DNA from: an uncultured Rhodopila sp.
GTDB lineage: Bacteria; Pseudomonadota; Alphaproteobacteria; Acetobacterales; Acetobacteraceae
Length of the DNA: 64,000 nucleotides
Reading direction: 5' to 3'
Assembly: GCF_903944925.1 (NCBI RefSeq)
Contig: NZ_CAJATU010000183.1
Location: 28,573-92,572 of the forward strand
Shown here one piece after another: positions 1-8,659 of this stretch. The notes under the pieces were generated by a model. It worked only from the letters and a program-made list of their open reading frames with translations. It did not search any database and was not told the DNA's origin. Each line of letters opens with the position of its first letter. Positions within the stretch are counted from its first letter, which is position 1. The position numbers and the translations under genes are program-made.

Positions 1-1
1 C

Positions 2-457
2 GCCGCGGCCCTGCTCGGCCTGTCGATGCTGTTGGCGGCGCATAATCCTGCGCCCTGGCCGAGAGGCCTGGATTTCGCCGGCATCGCCGTGCTGATCATT
101 GCCGTCGCGGGAGAGGGCATCGCCGACGAGCAATTGCGCCGCTTCAAGGCCGATCCCGCCAACAAGGGCCGGGTCTGCGACGCGGGGCTGTGGGGATGGT
201 CGCGGCATCCAAACTACTTCTTCGAGTGGCTCGGCTGGGTCGCCTATCCGCTGCTGGCGATCGACCTGTCCGGCGGCTGGTACTGGGGCTGGCTGGCCGT
301 CTCCGGCCCGGCCTTCATGTACTGGCTGCTGGTCTACGTTTCCGGCATCCCGATGCTGGAGCAGCAGATGCTGCAATCGCGCGGCGCCGCCTATACGGCC
401 TACCAGGCCCGGGTCAGCGCTTTCTTCCCGCTTCCGCCTAAAGGATCGCCGACATGA
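2..457 (+). CDS. DUF1295 family membrane protein (C-terminal part)
   Basis: The reading frame is open from the window edge, so the gene begins upstream; 151 residues are visible. The motif GLWGWSRHPNYFFEWLGW is characteristic of DUF1295, a relative of the steroid 5-alpha-reductase/isoprenylcysteine methyltransferase fold. Hydrophobic segments flank it, so this is an integral membrane protein. Its stop overlaps the next start (ATGA), so it is translationally coupled to a cyclopropane-synthase-like methyltransferase. In other alphaproteobacteria these two families often sit together in lipid-modification clusters, which suggests a role in fatty-acid modification. The reaction itself is inferred, not shown. 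Confidence 0.85.
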   Translation, partial: AAALLGLSMLLAAHNPAPWPRGLDFAGIAVLIIAVAGEGIADEQLRRFKADPANKGRVCDAGLWGWSRHPNYFFEWLGWVAYPLLAIDLSGGWYWGWLAVSGPAFMYWLLVYVSGIPMLEQQMLQSRGAAYTAYQARVSAFFPLPPKGSPT

Positions 458-1479
458 GTCTCGTCACCGCCGCCACCACCGTCATCGAGCGCATGCCGAT
501 ACCGGATGCCGTCACCTCGGCCGGGATCGCGTTCCTGGTGGACCGCACCCGCCGCAAATTGGCCCGCGCGGGCGGCGGGTCGGACGTGGATTTCGCCCGC
601 CTGATGGCCGAGCACCCGATCGCCGTGCGGCCGGATGCGGCGAACGAGCAGCATTATGAAGTGGCGCCGGCGTTCTTCGGCCTGGCGCTCGGCCCGCGCC
701 GCAAATACTCCTGCTGCCTGTACCGCTCGGACAGCGACACCCTGGCCATGGCTGAGGAGTACGCGCTGGCGGAAACCGCGGTGCATGCCGGGCTGGCCGA
801 CGGGCAGGATGTGCTGGAACTCGGCTGCGGCTGGGGTTCGCTCAGCCTGTGGATGGCCGAGCGGTATCCGGCGTCGCGCATCACCGCAGTGTCGAATTCC
901 CGCCCGCAGCGCGAATACATCGAAGGCGAGGCGGCGAAACGCGGGGTCGCCAACCTGCGGGTGATCACCGCCGACATGAACGACTTCGCCGCCCCGGGGA
1001 CCTTCGACCGGATCGTGTCCGTGGAGATGTTCGAGCACATGACCAACTGGCAGTCACTGCTGCGCCGGATCCATGGCTGGCTGCGCCCGGACGGGCGGCT
1101 GTTCCTGCACGTGTTCAGCCACCGCTCGGCGCCGTATCTGTTCGACACCGCCGACAAGGAGGACTGGATCGCCCAGCATTTCTTTACCGGCGGCATCATG
1201 CCGAGCCACGGCCTGATCCGGCACGTCGCGGACGTGTTCGAACTGGAGTCGGACTGGCGCTGGAACGGCACCCACTACGCCCGCACCGCGCGCGATTGGC
1301 TGGCCAATTTCGACCGCGAGCAGGATGCGGTGATGGACGTGCTGCGCGGGGTCTATGGCGCGGACGCAGCGCTGTGGAAGCGTCGCTGGCGGCTGTTCTT
1401 CCTGGCGACGGCGGGGCTGTTCGGGCATGCCGGCGGCGAGGAATGGGGCGTCAGCCATTACCGTCTACGGCCGATCTGA
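454..1479 (+). CDS. Cyclopropane-fatty-acyl-phospholipid synthase-like SAM methyltransferase
   Basis: This 341-residue protein has the architecture of the CFA synthase/mycolic acid methyltransferase family. The SAM-binding glycine loop VLELGCGWGS lies near residue 120, the upstream substrate-side motif YSCCLY near 85, and the EMFEHM segment near 191. Family members transfer a methyl or methylene carbon from SAM to the double bond of a membrane phospholipid acyl chain. The start overlaps the DUF1295 stop by 4 bases. The protein is shorter than E. coli Cfa (about 380 residues) and fits the compact alphaproteobacterial subgroup. It could make cyclopropane, methyl-branched or furan-precursor fatty acids; the sequence does not decide which. 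Confidence 0.88.
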   Translation: MSLVTAATTVIERMPIPDAVTSAGIAFLVDRTRRKLARAGGGSDVDFARLMAEHPIAVRPDAANEQHYEVAPAFFGLALGPRRKYSCCLYRSDSDTLAMAEEYALAETAVHAGLADGQDVLELGCGWGSLSLWMAERYPASRITAVSNSRPQREYIEGEAAKRGVANLRVITADMNDFAAPGTFDRIVSVEMFEHMTNWQSLLRRIHGWLRPDGRLFLHVFSHRSAPYLFDTADKEDWIAQHFFTGGIMPSHGLIRHVADVFELESDWRWNGTHYARTARDWLANFDREQDAVMDVLRGVYGADAALWKRRWRLFFLATAGLFGHAGGEEWGVSHYRLRPI

Positions 1480-1490
1480 ACGGTGTTTTC

Positions 1491-1580
1491 CCGTCATGGT
1501 GCGCGCAGGCGCACCATCCACGCCTTGCGGCGCCGGTTCAGGCGAAGGCGTGGATGGCCGGCTTCCGCCCGCAATGACGG
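1491..1580. repeat. Intergenic palindromic repeat, copy 1
   Basis: The outer arms CCGTCAT and ATGACGG are inverted, and inside them CATCCACGCCTT is answered by AAGGCGTGGATG. The element fills most of the gap between the methyltransferase and the acyltransferase. Related copies occur near 4.2, 7.5, 13.5, 25.5, 35.7, 43.9 and 51.1 kb. Confidence 0.75.
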
Positions 1581-1667
1581 AACCCGGCGATGATGGTGCG
1601 ACTTCGATCCGAACACATCGTGATCGGAGGCCGTGAACAGGGTTGAGCAACCGGCGTTGAGACGCGG

Positions 1668-2954
1668 ATGCACTATCTTCGTTCACCGGACGCCGCCGGA
1701 CTATCCTGTCGCGTAAGCCTGAATGCCCGGGCGGCGGCGGCCGACCCGCCGCGGCAGGGACGGGGCGGCAAACTCGCCGAACTGGACGGGCTGCGGGGGG
1801 TTGCCTCGCTGGTCGTCGTGGCCTGGCACTTCGTCTATGCCTTCCTGCCGCAATATATCGGCATCGTTCCGGACTTCGATCCGGCTGCGGGGCTGGTGGG
1901 CTCTCCGGCCTTCGCCCTGCTCAACGGGCCGGGCGCTGTGATGTTGTTTTTCGTGCTGTCCGGCTACGTGCTGCCGCTGGGATATTTCCGCTCCGGGCGA
2001 ACCGAGGTGGTGCTGCGGGCGGTGGCGAAGCGCTGGTTCCGGCTGGGGTGCCTGACGCTGCTCGCTGCGCTCGGGTCGTATCTGTTGTTCCGGTTTGGCT
2101 GGTACTATTTCCGCGAGGCGGCGGGGTTGACGGAATCCGCCTGGCTGGGCAGCTTCGGCGGCGGCGATGTGAACGGGCAGTTGCAGCCATCGCTGTTGAG
2201 CGCCGTGCTGGAGGGGTCGGTTTTCGCCTTCATCCGCCCCGCCGATGCCTACAACCCGGTGTTCTGGACGATGCGCGACGAGTTGTTCGGCAGCGTATTG
2301 GTGTTCGCGCTGGCCCCGCTGCTCTGGCGGTGTCGCGCGCTGGCGGGTGCCGCGCTGCTGGTGCTGGCCGCGGCAGCGGTGCAGTGCGTGGACCCGCGGC
2401 TGGCGGCGTTCGTCGCGGGGCTGGCTTTGTCCCGCGCGAATGCAAGCGGGCGGCTATCGGTGAACCGTTTCTTGGCGCCGGTATGCCTTGTGTCGGGGCT
2501 GGCTTTGTTCGGCTACCTGGAGCCTCGAGGGGCCTATGCCTGGCTTGGCTTCCTGCCGGATGGATCGCAGTGGCGGTATGACCGGATGTGGCTGCATATA
2601 CTGGGCGGAGTGCTGCTGATCCTGGGCGTTTTGGGCAGCGAGCGCGCAGGGTCGCTGCTGGCCTCCGGCGCGGGACGCTTCCTGGGGCGGCTGTCGTTCC
2701 CGGTCTATCTGTTCCACTTCCCGCTGCTGTGCTCGTTGACCTGCTGGCTGTTCCTGGCGGTGCGGCCGTCGTTGGGACAGGATGCGGCCGTGGCGGTGGC
2801 GGCGCTGGCGACTTTGCCGGCGCTGCTGGCGGTCGGCTATGCCTTCGCCCGGGTTGACGAACTATGGGTGGCGCGGCTCAACCGGATGGCCCGTAGGGCG
2901 ATCGCGGTTCCGAACCGATTCAGTATCGTTCACGCGAATGCGGAGGGGACGTAG
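1668..2954 (+). CDS. Acyltransferase family 3 membrane protein
   Basis: 428 residues. The N-terminal motif LDGLRGVASLVVVAWHF carries the conserved Arg and His of acyltransferase family 3 (OafA/NodX type). About ten hydrophobic segments follow. Family members O-acetylate or otherwise acylate surface polysaccharides and other exported carbohydrates from within the cytoplasmic membrane. The substrate cannot be inferred, because no glycosyltransferase cluster adjoins. The first 35 residues before the motif are low-complexity and no good ribosome site precedes the ATG, so the true start is uncertain. The 3' end overlaps the converging FAD monooxygenase gene by 25 bases. Confidence 0.85.
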   Translation: MHYLRSPDAAGLSCRVSLNARAAAADPPRQGRGGKLAELDGLRGVASLVVVAWHFVYAFLPQYIGIVPDFDPAAGLVGSPAFALLNGPGAVMLFFVLSGYVLPLGYFRSGRTEVVLRAVAKRWFRLGCLTLLAALGSYLLFRFGWYYFREAAGLTESAWLGSFGGGDVNGQLQPSLLSAVLEGSVFAFIRPADAYNPVFWTMRDELFGSVLVFALAPLLWRCRALAGAALLVLAAAAVQCVDPRLAAFVAGLALSRANASGRLSVNRFLAPVCLVSGLALFGYLEPRGAYAWLGFLPDGSQWRYDRMWLHILGGVLLILGVLGSERAGSLLASGAGRFLGRLSFPVYLFHFPLLCSLTCWLFLAVRPSLGQDAAVAVAALATLPALLAVGYAFARVDELWVARLNRMARRAIAVPNRFSIVHANAEGT

Positions 2955-4123
2955 CCGTAAAGCCAGTCCTCAAACTCGGCCTGGCTTCCCTTCGCCTGCT
3001 CCGCCACCCCGCGCAAAAACACCTCCGCGTCAGGTTCATACGATCGGCTGCCCTGTACCGCACTGCGCGCCTGGATGATCTGGGTGCGATAGATGCGGCT
3101 GGCGTCATAACGGGTCAGTGCGGTTTCGATGTCGGGAGTCTGTTGCAGAAAGTGCGCAAGCTCGATTGCGTCCTCGAAAGCCGTATTGGCGCCCTGCCCC
3201 AGCGTTGGTACCATGGCGTGGGCTGCGTCGCCGAGCAGTGTGACGCGGCCGTGGCTCCATCGTGTGGTTGGAAGCCGATCGGCTATCGGGCGTTCGACGA
3301 TGTCCCCGGGCGGGGTGGCTTGCAAGATGGCTGCTATCGGCGGCGCCCAGCCGGCGAAGATCTGTTGCACCCGCAGCATCGGCGTTGTCGTTACTGTACC
3401 GCCGATGGCGTGTTCCGGCAACAGCGCGGCGGCGCTCCAGAAGATGAAGCCGCCGCCCACGTCGAACAGGGTGAAGACCCGGCCGTCCGGTCCGGTGATG
3501 ATGGTGGCTTCGTTGGGCGGTATGGCATCGCTGTCGTATCGGATGACGGCACGCCAGGACGTGCGGCCGGCGTAACGGGGTGGACCATCGCCAATCAGGA
3601 ACTCCCGCACCGCCGAACCGATGCCGTCGGCGCCGACAAGTAAATCCGCTGTTGCCGTGGAGCCGTTGTCGAAATGGGCTTCGATATTACTTGTGTTCTG
3701 CTTAAAGCCAATCAGACGGGTGTTGAGGTGGATTGTTTCGGAAGGCAGGTGGGAGGCCAGGGTTTCCTGGAGGCAGGACCAGCGGATATTCAGCAACGGC
3801 TGGCGGTATCGTTGCTTTATCGTCAGTTGGTCGCTGGCCAGCGTCTCGCCGGTGCTTTTCCTGACGGCTACTCTGTGTGTTTCGCTGCCGAGCGCTTTCA
3901 GCGTTGCGCCGATACCGGGCACGATCGTTTCAATGGTGTTGAGGCCGTTCGGAGCGAGCGACAGGCCGGCGCCGACTGGCCGCAGCTCCCGGGCTTTTTC
4001 GTAGATCTGCGCGTCGATGCCCTGCTTGCGCAGCGCGATGGCGGCGACCAGGCCGCCTAACCCGGCGCCGGCGATGACGGCTGTCCGGATGGTCTTCGTC
4101 GCAGGCAGCGTGTCGAGAGTCAC
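2930..4123 (-). CDS. FAD-dependent aromatic-ring-hydroxylase-type monooxygenase
   Basis: About 397 residues of the flavoprotein monooxygenase (salicylate hydroxylase/zeaxanthin epoxidase-like) family. The N-terminal dinucleotide fold GAGLGGLVAAIALRKQG is followed by the second FAD motif GDAAHAMVPTLGQGAN near residue 290. Such enzymes use NAD(P)H and O2 to hydroxylate or epoxidise an aromatic or polyene substrate, which cannot be told here. I chose the GTG at 4123 because GGAGG lies 8 bases upstream; an in-frame ATG at 4138 has no such site. It stands alone with no pathway neighbours. Its base composition looks less GC-rich than its neighbours, a weak hint of transfer. Confidence 0.85.
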   Translation of the reverse strand: MTLDTLPATKTIRTAVIAGAGLGGLVAAIALRKQGIDAQIYEKARELRPVGAGLSLAPNGLNTIETIVPGIGATLKALGSETHRVAVRKSTGETLASDQLTIKQRYRQPLLNIRWSCLQETLASHLPSETIHLNTRLIGFKQNTSNIEAHFDNGSTATADLLVGADGIGSAVREFLIGDGPPRYAGRTSWRAVIRYDSDAIPPNEATIITGPDGRVFTLFDVGGGFIFWSAAALLPEHAIGGTVTTTPMLRVQQIFAGWAPPIAAILQATPPGDIVERPIADRLPTTRWSHGRVTLLGDAAHAMVPTLGQGANTAFEDAIELAHFLQQTPDIETALTRYDASRIYRTQIIQARSAVQGSRSYEPDAEVFLRGVAEQAKGSQAEFEDWLYGYVPSAFA

Positions 4124-4195
4124 GTGTGGTGCCTCCATGCGGGTGGATGGATGTTTGTATCACAAGGAATGGCGGCGCGGGCATCGTCCGCGTGT

Positions 4196-4380
4196 CGTGG
4201 CTTCACCGTTGGCCCGGCTTGTCCGGGCCAACCCTGTCGTGGCACGTGCGGGAATAGGTGGTGCGGACAAGCCGGGCCATGACTGTGAAGGGACACCAAC
4301 CTGTCCCGGGCATTCACGACTTACTGCGCTCGTCGGGGGAAAGTCGTGGATGGCCGGACTAAATCCGGCGCCATGACACA
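4196..4380. repeat. Intergenic palindromic repeat cluster, copy 2
   Basis: Two or three partial repeat units are joined. GGCCCGGCTTGTCCGGGCC forms a near-perfect hairpin, GGACAAGCCGGGCCATGAC follows about 65 bases later, and GTGGATGGCCGGAC with GCCATGACACA closes the block. It separates the monooxygenase from the two-component system. Confidence 0.65.
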
Positions 4381-4420
4381 ACTGGAAAAGTGCCTTGCGC
4401 AAGGGGCTGGGTCTCATCGT

Positions 4421-5806
4421 TCACGACGCGTCCGCCGCGGTGCGCCTGGCCGCCCGCGCCGTTGGCACCTCCGGTTGCCGCCAGGGAATCCACAGCCGCA
4501 CGCTCAATCCGTGCGGCACGCGGTCGGACAGCTCGATGTCCCCGCTATGCGACTGGACGATCGCCCGGACGATCGACAGGCCGAGGCCCATGCTTCCGCT
4601 CGGGTCATCGCGGTGCGCATCGCCGCTGAAAAACGGCTTGAACACATCCTCCTTCTGCTCCTCCGGGATGCCCGGCCCGTCGTCGTCGATCGTTACGACA
4701 AAGCCATCCGGTTCCTGCTCCAGGCTGACGGTCACGCCGGCATCGAGCTTAACCGCGTTGTCGATCAGATTGATCAGCGCCCGCTGCAGCGCCTGCGGGC
4801 GGCATGACGCGGCGCAGTGCAACGGTCCCTCGTAGCGAACTTCGGCGCCGGCATCCTCAAAATCGTCGCAGATGGTTTGCAGCAGCACCGCCATGTCCAC
4901 CCGCTCCATCGCCTCGCGCGCGCTTTCCTCGCGGATGAACGCCAATGTCGCGGTGATCATCGATTCCATGGTGCGGATGTCGGTCAGCATCTTGGCGCGG
5001 GTTTCCTCGTCCTCCACGGTTTCGGCGCGCAGCCGCATGCGGGTCAGCGGCGTCCGCAGGTCGTGACTGACCGCGGCCAGCATGCGTGTGCGCTCGACAA
5101 CGAAGCGCCGCAGCCGCCCGGTGACCAGATTGAACGCGTGCGCGACCTGCCGGACTTCGAGCGTGCCTTCCTCGGCGACCGGGGTCGGATCCTTTAGGTC
5201 GCTGAGACCTTCGGTTGCCGCAGCCAGCCTGACCAGCGGGCTGACGACCCGGCGGGTCGCCCACAGCGAGACAACGGCGATCAGCAAGGGGCTGCCGATG
5301 AGCCAGGCGACCAGACCGGGCGATAACCAGTGATGCCCCGGCGGCGGCCGCACCACGCCCGGGTCGAGATCGAACCGGAGCCAGCCTTCGCCGCGGCGAA
5401 CGACAACCGCCATATTGCCGGACTGCCGATCGGCCCGGCTTTCCCGGCCTACGGCCTGGAGCAGCGTGCCGGGCGCGAGCCACGCCGCGACGGCATCGCG
5501 TAAAAAGATTACCTCGTGGCCGCCGGTGCTATCGAGCGCAGGTGGCTGGCCAGTGCCCTGTTGCACCCGGAAGCCGCCGTCCGACGATGCCGCCAGGATC
5601 GCCGCATCCTGGTCCGCGGGCAGCGCCTGCAACAGCCGCAGCACCATGCCGATGCGCGCGGCCGGTGCGAGGAATTCCGGCGGCAGACCCGGCCGCGTAT
5701 CGACCGACAGCAGAAGCGCCCCGGTCATGGCATGCGCCGCCGCGATCACAACGACGACGATCGCGGCGATCTGGCGGGTGGTTCCGCCGGCAAGCTGGCG
5801 CTTCAT
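4421..5806 (-). CDS. EnvZ-like sensor histidine kinase
   Basis: 461 residues. A first membrane segment (about 12-35), a periplasmic sensor region of about 125 residues and a second membrane segment (about 162-185) precede a HAMP linker. The HisKA motif SHDLRTPL places the phospho-acceptor at His248. The N box (NLIDNAVK, near 345), DDDGPGIP and GLGLSIV of the HATPase domain complete a normal kinase. It autophosphorylates and passes phosphate to the OmpR-type partner encoded just upstream; the two genes overlap by 4 bases (ATGA). The stimulus is unknown. The converging transcription unit is a repeat region, so no target gene is obvious next door. Confidence 0.92.
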   Translation of the reverse strand: MKRQLAGGTTRQIAAIVVVVIAAAHAMTGALLLSVDTRPGLPPEFLAPAARIGMVLRLLQALPADQDAAILAASSDGGFRVQQGTGQPPALDSTGGHEVIFLRDAVAAWLAPGTLLQAVGRESRADRQSGNMAVVVRRGEGWLRFDLDPGVVRPPPGHHWLSPGLVAWLIGSPLLIAVVSLWATRRVVSPLVRLAAATEGLSDLKDPTPVAEEGTLEVRQVAHAFNLVTGRLRRFVVERTRMLAAVSHDLRTPLTRMRLRAETVEDEETRAKMLTDIRTMESMITATLAFIREESAREAMERVDMAVLLQTICDDFEDAGAEVRYEGPLHCAASCRPQALQRALINLIDNAVKLDAGVTVSLEQEPDGFVVTIDDDGPGIPEEQKEDVFKPFFSGDAHRDDPSGSMGLGLSIVRAIVQSHSGDIELSDRVPHGLSVRLWIPWRQPEVPTARAARRTAADAS

Positions 5807-6528
5807 GGCTCGTCCCCGGACGAGGTCACCGCCGGCGTAAACATGTAGCCGCCGTTGCGAACCGTCAGGATCAGCGTCGGATCCTTCGGATCAGGCTCGA
5901 TCTTGCGTCGCAGCCGGCTGATCTGGATATCGACGCTGCGGTCGAACGGCACGGCCGAACGTCCGTGCGCCAGGTCCAGCAGTTGCTCACGCGTCAGCAC
6001 CCGGCCGGCGTGCTGGCAGAACACGTTCAGCACGTTGAACTCCGCGCTGGTCAACGACACCTGGAGTCCGTCCGGAGACTGAAGTTGCCGCGTGCCGAGG
6101 CTCAGGCGCCAGCCGTCGAACACAAAAACTGCTGTCTGCCGCCGGGATATGCCGAACAGGCGGCTGCGGCGCAGCACCGCGCGCACGCGGGCCAGCAGCT
6201 CGCGGGTGCTGAACGGCTTTGTTACGTAATCGTCGGCGCCGACCTCAAGGCCGACGACGCGGTCCGCCTCGGCCCCGAGTGCGGTGATCATGATGATCGG
6301 TACTGTCGAGACCGTCCGCAGCCGGCGGCAGATGCTGAGGCCGTCGTCGCCGGGCAGCATGAGGTCAAGCAGCACGAGGTCGATCTTGTTGTCCGCCATG
6401 ATGCGGTCGACCGGCTTGCCATTGGTGGCGAGCGAAACCCGGAAGCCATGCTCCCGCATGAAACGGGACACCATACGGCCGATTTCCGCATCATCCTCGA
6501 TAAGCAGCAGATGTGATGACGACTCCAT
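5803..6528 (-). CDS. OmpR-family response regulator
   Basis: 241 residues from the ATG at 6528, preceded by AGGA at good spacing; a longer frame to 6582 lacks this support. The receiver domain has the acidic pair ED(D) near 11-13, phospho-acceptor Asp55 in LVLLDLMLPG and the conserved Lys in VTKPF. A C-terminal winged-helix DNA-binding domain follows (LTSAEFNVLNVF, LTREQLLD, VDIQISRLRRKI). It is the first gene of the pair with the EnvZ-like kinase. The gap upstream (6529-6957) separates it from a divergent secreted hemerythrin-like gene, a possible target by position only. Confidence 0.93.
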   Translation of the reverse strand: MESSSHLLLIEDDAEIGRMVSRFMREHGFRVSLATNGKPVDRIMADNKIDLVLLDLMLPGDDGLSICRRLRTVSTVPIIMITALGAEADRVVGLEVGADDYVTKPFSTRELLARVRAVLRRSRLFGISRRQTAVFVFDGWRLSLGTRQLQSPDGLQVSLTSAEFNVLNVFCQHAGRVLTREQLLDLAHGRSAVPFDRSVDIQISRLRRKIEPDPKDPTLILTVRNGGYMFTPAVTSSGDEP

Positions 6529-6957
6529 GGACAATCCTGAGGCTGGCGGTGCACAATGCCGTGTGGCGGTGGTTGCATACACGATAGAGGGTCGCGCGAA
6601 TCACGCATAGGTAACAGTGTGTATCAGACAATTTTCTGAAACCAAAAACCGGCGTTTTCATCGAATTCCTGGTTGAACCGGCGGTTCGCCTGCGGTAGCC
6701 AAGCTCACCGGCAAGCAAACAGGCTCGATGCTGCCGAATAAGGAGATTGAATATGATTATAGTCGCGCCATATGCTGGTCCAGCTTCGCGGGTTATCTCC
6801 GCGGCTGGCTAGAAACGACCTGTGCATCGAGGCCAGGTCTACAAAAAATAATCATGCCGATTGGGATGAAACGTATCGGGACCGGTGGCGGATTCCCGCG
6901 TGCCGGCCGTCGCGTCAGCGCCGGTAGTTTCAACGATACGATGGAGATACCATACAG
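6529..6957. other. Intergenic region, divergent promoters expected
   Basis: About 430 bases, visibly more AT-rich than the flanks, between the divergent response regulator and the secreted hemerythrin-like protein. It should hold promoters in both directions. Open frames inside it read as low-complexity and have no convincing start sites, so I call no gene. Confidence 0.4.
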
Positions 6958-7488
6958 ATGAAGTCAATGTTGATCGCTGCCACCCTGTTGAGCGGACTCG
7001 CCGTAACCGGACCGCTGAGCGCCGCCAGCGCGCCTGCGGCCCTGAATATCCCGCCCTCCGAGGCGCTGAAGCATGAGCGGGTGTTGGAGTCGCTGCAGCA
7101 GATCGCCGGGCGCAGCTCGGCCACCGGCAGCGCGGCCCGGCAGGTCATTGTTGTGCTGAACCGGTATATCGCGTTCGAGAACGAAGCGATTCTGCCGCAA
7201 CTGACGCTGCTGCCGACGCTGGCCTCCGGCACGGCGCGGCCCGACATGATGTGGGCGATAGCCGGCAGCGATCGGCTGCGAGAGGAGCATGAGGCGGTTC
7301 AGGGCATGCACCGCGACATTATTGCAACGGTTCTGGATCTACGGGCTGCGGCGATCGAGGAAGACGATGCGGCAACGCTGCAACTGACGGAAGATCTGGC
7401 TGCGGCCGATCTCGCTGCCGTAGAAGTAACGGAACCGGCTGCGGAAATGGTTGGCGAGCTGGTGCGTAACAAACTGCCGCCGACGTAA
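6958..7488 (+). CDS. Secreted hemerythrin-like helical protein with degenerate ligands
   Basis: 176 residues with a clear signal peptide (about 1-25, ending near SAASA). The remainder is predicted helical. The spacing of LKHERVLESL, FENEAILPQL and LREEHEAVQGMH resembles the helices of a hemerythrin/HHE four-helix bundle. The usual His before the acidic pair in the second helix appears to be Tyr, and the last helix also lacks a His, so canonical di-iron binding is doubtful. No catalytic motif is seen. It lies between the two-component system and the type II secretion genes. Another all-helical exported family is possible. Confidence 0.6.
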   Translation: MKSMLIAATLLSGLAVTGPLSAASAPAALNIPPSEALKHERVLESLQQIAGRSSATGSAARQVIVVLNRYIAFENEAILPQLTLLPTLASGTARPDMMWAIAGSDRLREEHEAVQGMHRDIIATVLDLRAAAIEEDDAATLQLTEDLAAADLAAVEVTEPAAEMVGELVRNKLPPT

Positions 7489-7509
7489 TACCGGCCGCCA
7501 CACCGCGTC

Positions 7510-7590
7510 ATCGCCGGCGTCATTGCGGCCATGACACGGTGTGGCAAAGATCGTCGACGGCCGGGCGTGTTCCGGCCATGACGGTGAGGG
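7510..7590. repeat. Intergenic palindromic repeat, copy 3
   Basis: Contains GCGGCCATGACACGG and then CGGCCGGGCGTGTTCCGGCCATGACGG, which share the core of the family. It lies between the converging hemerythrin-like gene and gspJ and may act as a bidirectional terminator, although there is no T run. Confidence 0.6.
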
Positions 7591-7679
7591 GCGGAGGCGG
7601 TCCGGCAAAATCCTTCTCCGCCCTTCGCGTTATCGCGATACGCATGGGGCAAAGCCGCAGGCCGACGTCCGGCGCGCCA

Positions 7680-8255
7680 TCACGGCCGCGACAGCAACGG
7701 CGCCACCACGATGTCGGGCCACCGCGCCGGATGTGCCCCGGTAAACGTCACCCGCAACCGGATCAGCAGCGGAAGCTCCGGCTCCTTCCACGACGCGACC
7801 CACACGCCGGAGCTTTGCCAGTAGCTGATGCCCAGCCGCGCCACACCGCTCATCAGTTCGGTCTCCTGCGGCGGCGGCACGCCGCGCAGCGCTTCGCCGT
7901 GATGGTAGGGCCGCCATCGCAGCACCAGCCGCGTTCCCGACACCGCCAGGCCGGCTTCGATCGGGATGGCCTCCAGCCCGGACCCCGGCACCCGCAGCCG
8001 GGTCCGTCCGGTCAGCGCCGTCGCGGACCCGTCGATCGACGACTGCGCCGCCTCGTCCGCGGGAGCCAGATTTTCGATGATCTGCCGCAGGCTGCGGTCC
8101 ACCGCCTCCAGGTCGGTCTTGCCGTCCGACAGGCGCGATTCCTGCCGCCAGGCGACCAGCCCGAAGCGCACGGTCTGGCTCAGGCCAAGCAGCAGGAATC
8201 CAAACACCGCCACAACCACCAGGATCTCCAGCAGGGTGAAACCGCCCTGCCTCAT
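7680..8255 (-). CDS. gspJ: Type II secretion minor pseudopilin GspJ
   Basis: 191 residues starting MRQGGFTLLEILVVVAVFG, a short basic leader followed by the prepilin peptidase site G/FTLLE and a hydrophobic helix. The length and the position after gspI identify GspJ, which forms the pseudopilus tip with GspI, GspK and GspH. It is the last of four genes (E-F-I-J), each overlapping the next by 4 bases, so they should form one coupled operon. GspK, the expected next gene, is absent: a repeat and the converging hemerythrin-like gene follow. Confidence 0.85.
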   Translation of the reverse strand: MRQGGFTLLEILVVVAVFGFLLLGLSQTVRFGLVAWRQESRLSDGKTDLEAVDRSLRQIIENLAPADEAAQSSIDGSATALTGRTRLRVPGSGLEAIPIEAGLAVSGTRLVLRWRPYHHGEALRGVPPPQETELMSGVARLGISYWQSSGVWVASWKEPELPLLIRLRVTFTGAHPARWPDIVVAPLLSRP

Positions 8256-8659
8256 CCGCCGACTTGCTCAGTGTAGAGTTCGACTTGCCGGGCGGTGCCG
8301 CCGTCGTCCCAGGCGATCCAGACGGTGACGCCGTACAGCACCACAGGCACCGACGCGGCGCCCCGAGGCCCTACCACGCCCACCGGCCGGACCGTGGCGC
8401 TCGCTACCGGGGCCACGTGCAGGCGCCAGCGGAAACCGCCGCCGTCGTCGCCGTGCGTATCCCCCGGCGCCAGCCTTTCCCCGTGCGTCGCGGCGGCGAG
8501 GCGGGACTTCGCCCGGACCAGCGCCTGGTCCACCATCGTTGCCGTGCGGGTCGCCCGCAGGCCGGTTCCGACCGCCGCCATCAGCGCCGCCGCCGCCATC
8601 CCGGCGATGATCAGCGCGATGATCACCTCCAGCAGGGTGAAGCCGCGCTGCCGGTTCAT
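8252..8659 (-). CDS. gspI: Type II secretion minor pseudopilin GspI
   Basis: 135 residues beginning MNRQRGFTLLEVIIALIIAG, with a prepilin peptidase cleavage site between Gly and Phe and the conserved Glu at mature position 5. The central DDGGGFRWRLHVAPV segment matches the beta-sheet core of GspI. It overlaps gspF and gspJ by 4 bases each. GspI is normally the scaffold of the tip complex, recruiting GspJ and GspK. The assignment as I rather than H rests on size and order. Confidence 0.82.
   Translation of the reverse strand: MNRQRGFTLLEVIIALIIAGMAAAALMAAVGTGLRATRTATMVDQALVRAKSRLAAATHGERLAPGDTHGDDGGGFRWRLHVAPVASATVRPVGVVGPRGAASVPVVLYGVTVWIAWDDGGTARQVELYTEQVGG

Noticed and set aside
1491..1580. 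CRISPR array from repeated short motifs
   Set aside because: Copies are dispersed singly through the window at gene ends, without regular spacers or cas genes.
6728..6961. 77-codon frame before the hemerythrin-like gene
   Set aside because: No ribosome site and no protein-like pattern; the region is probably promoter DNA.
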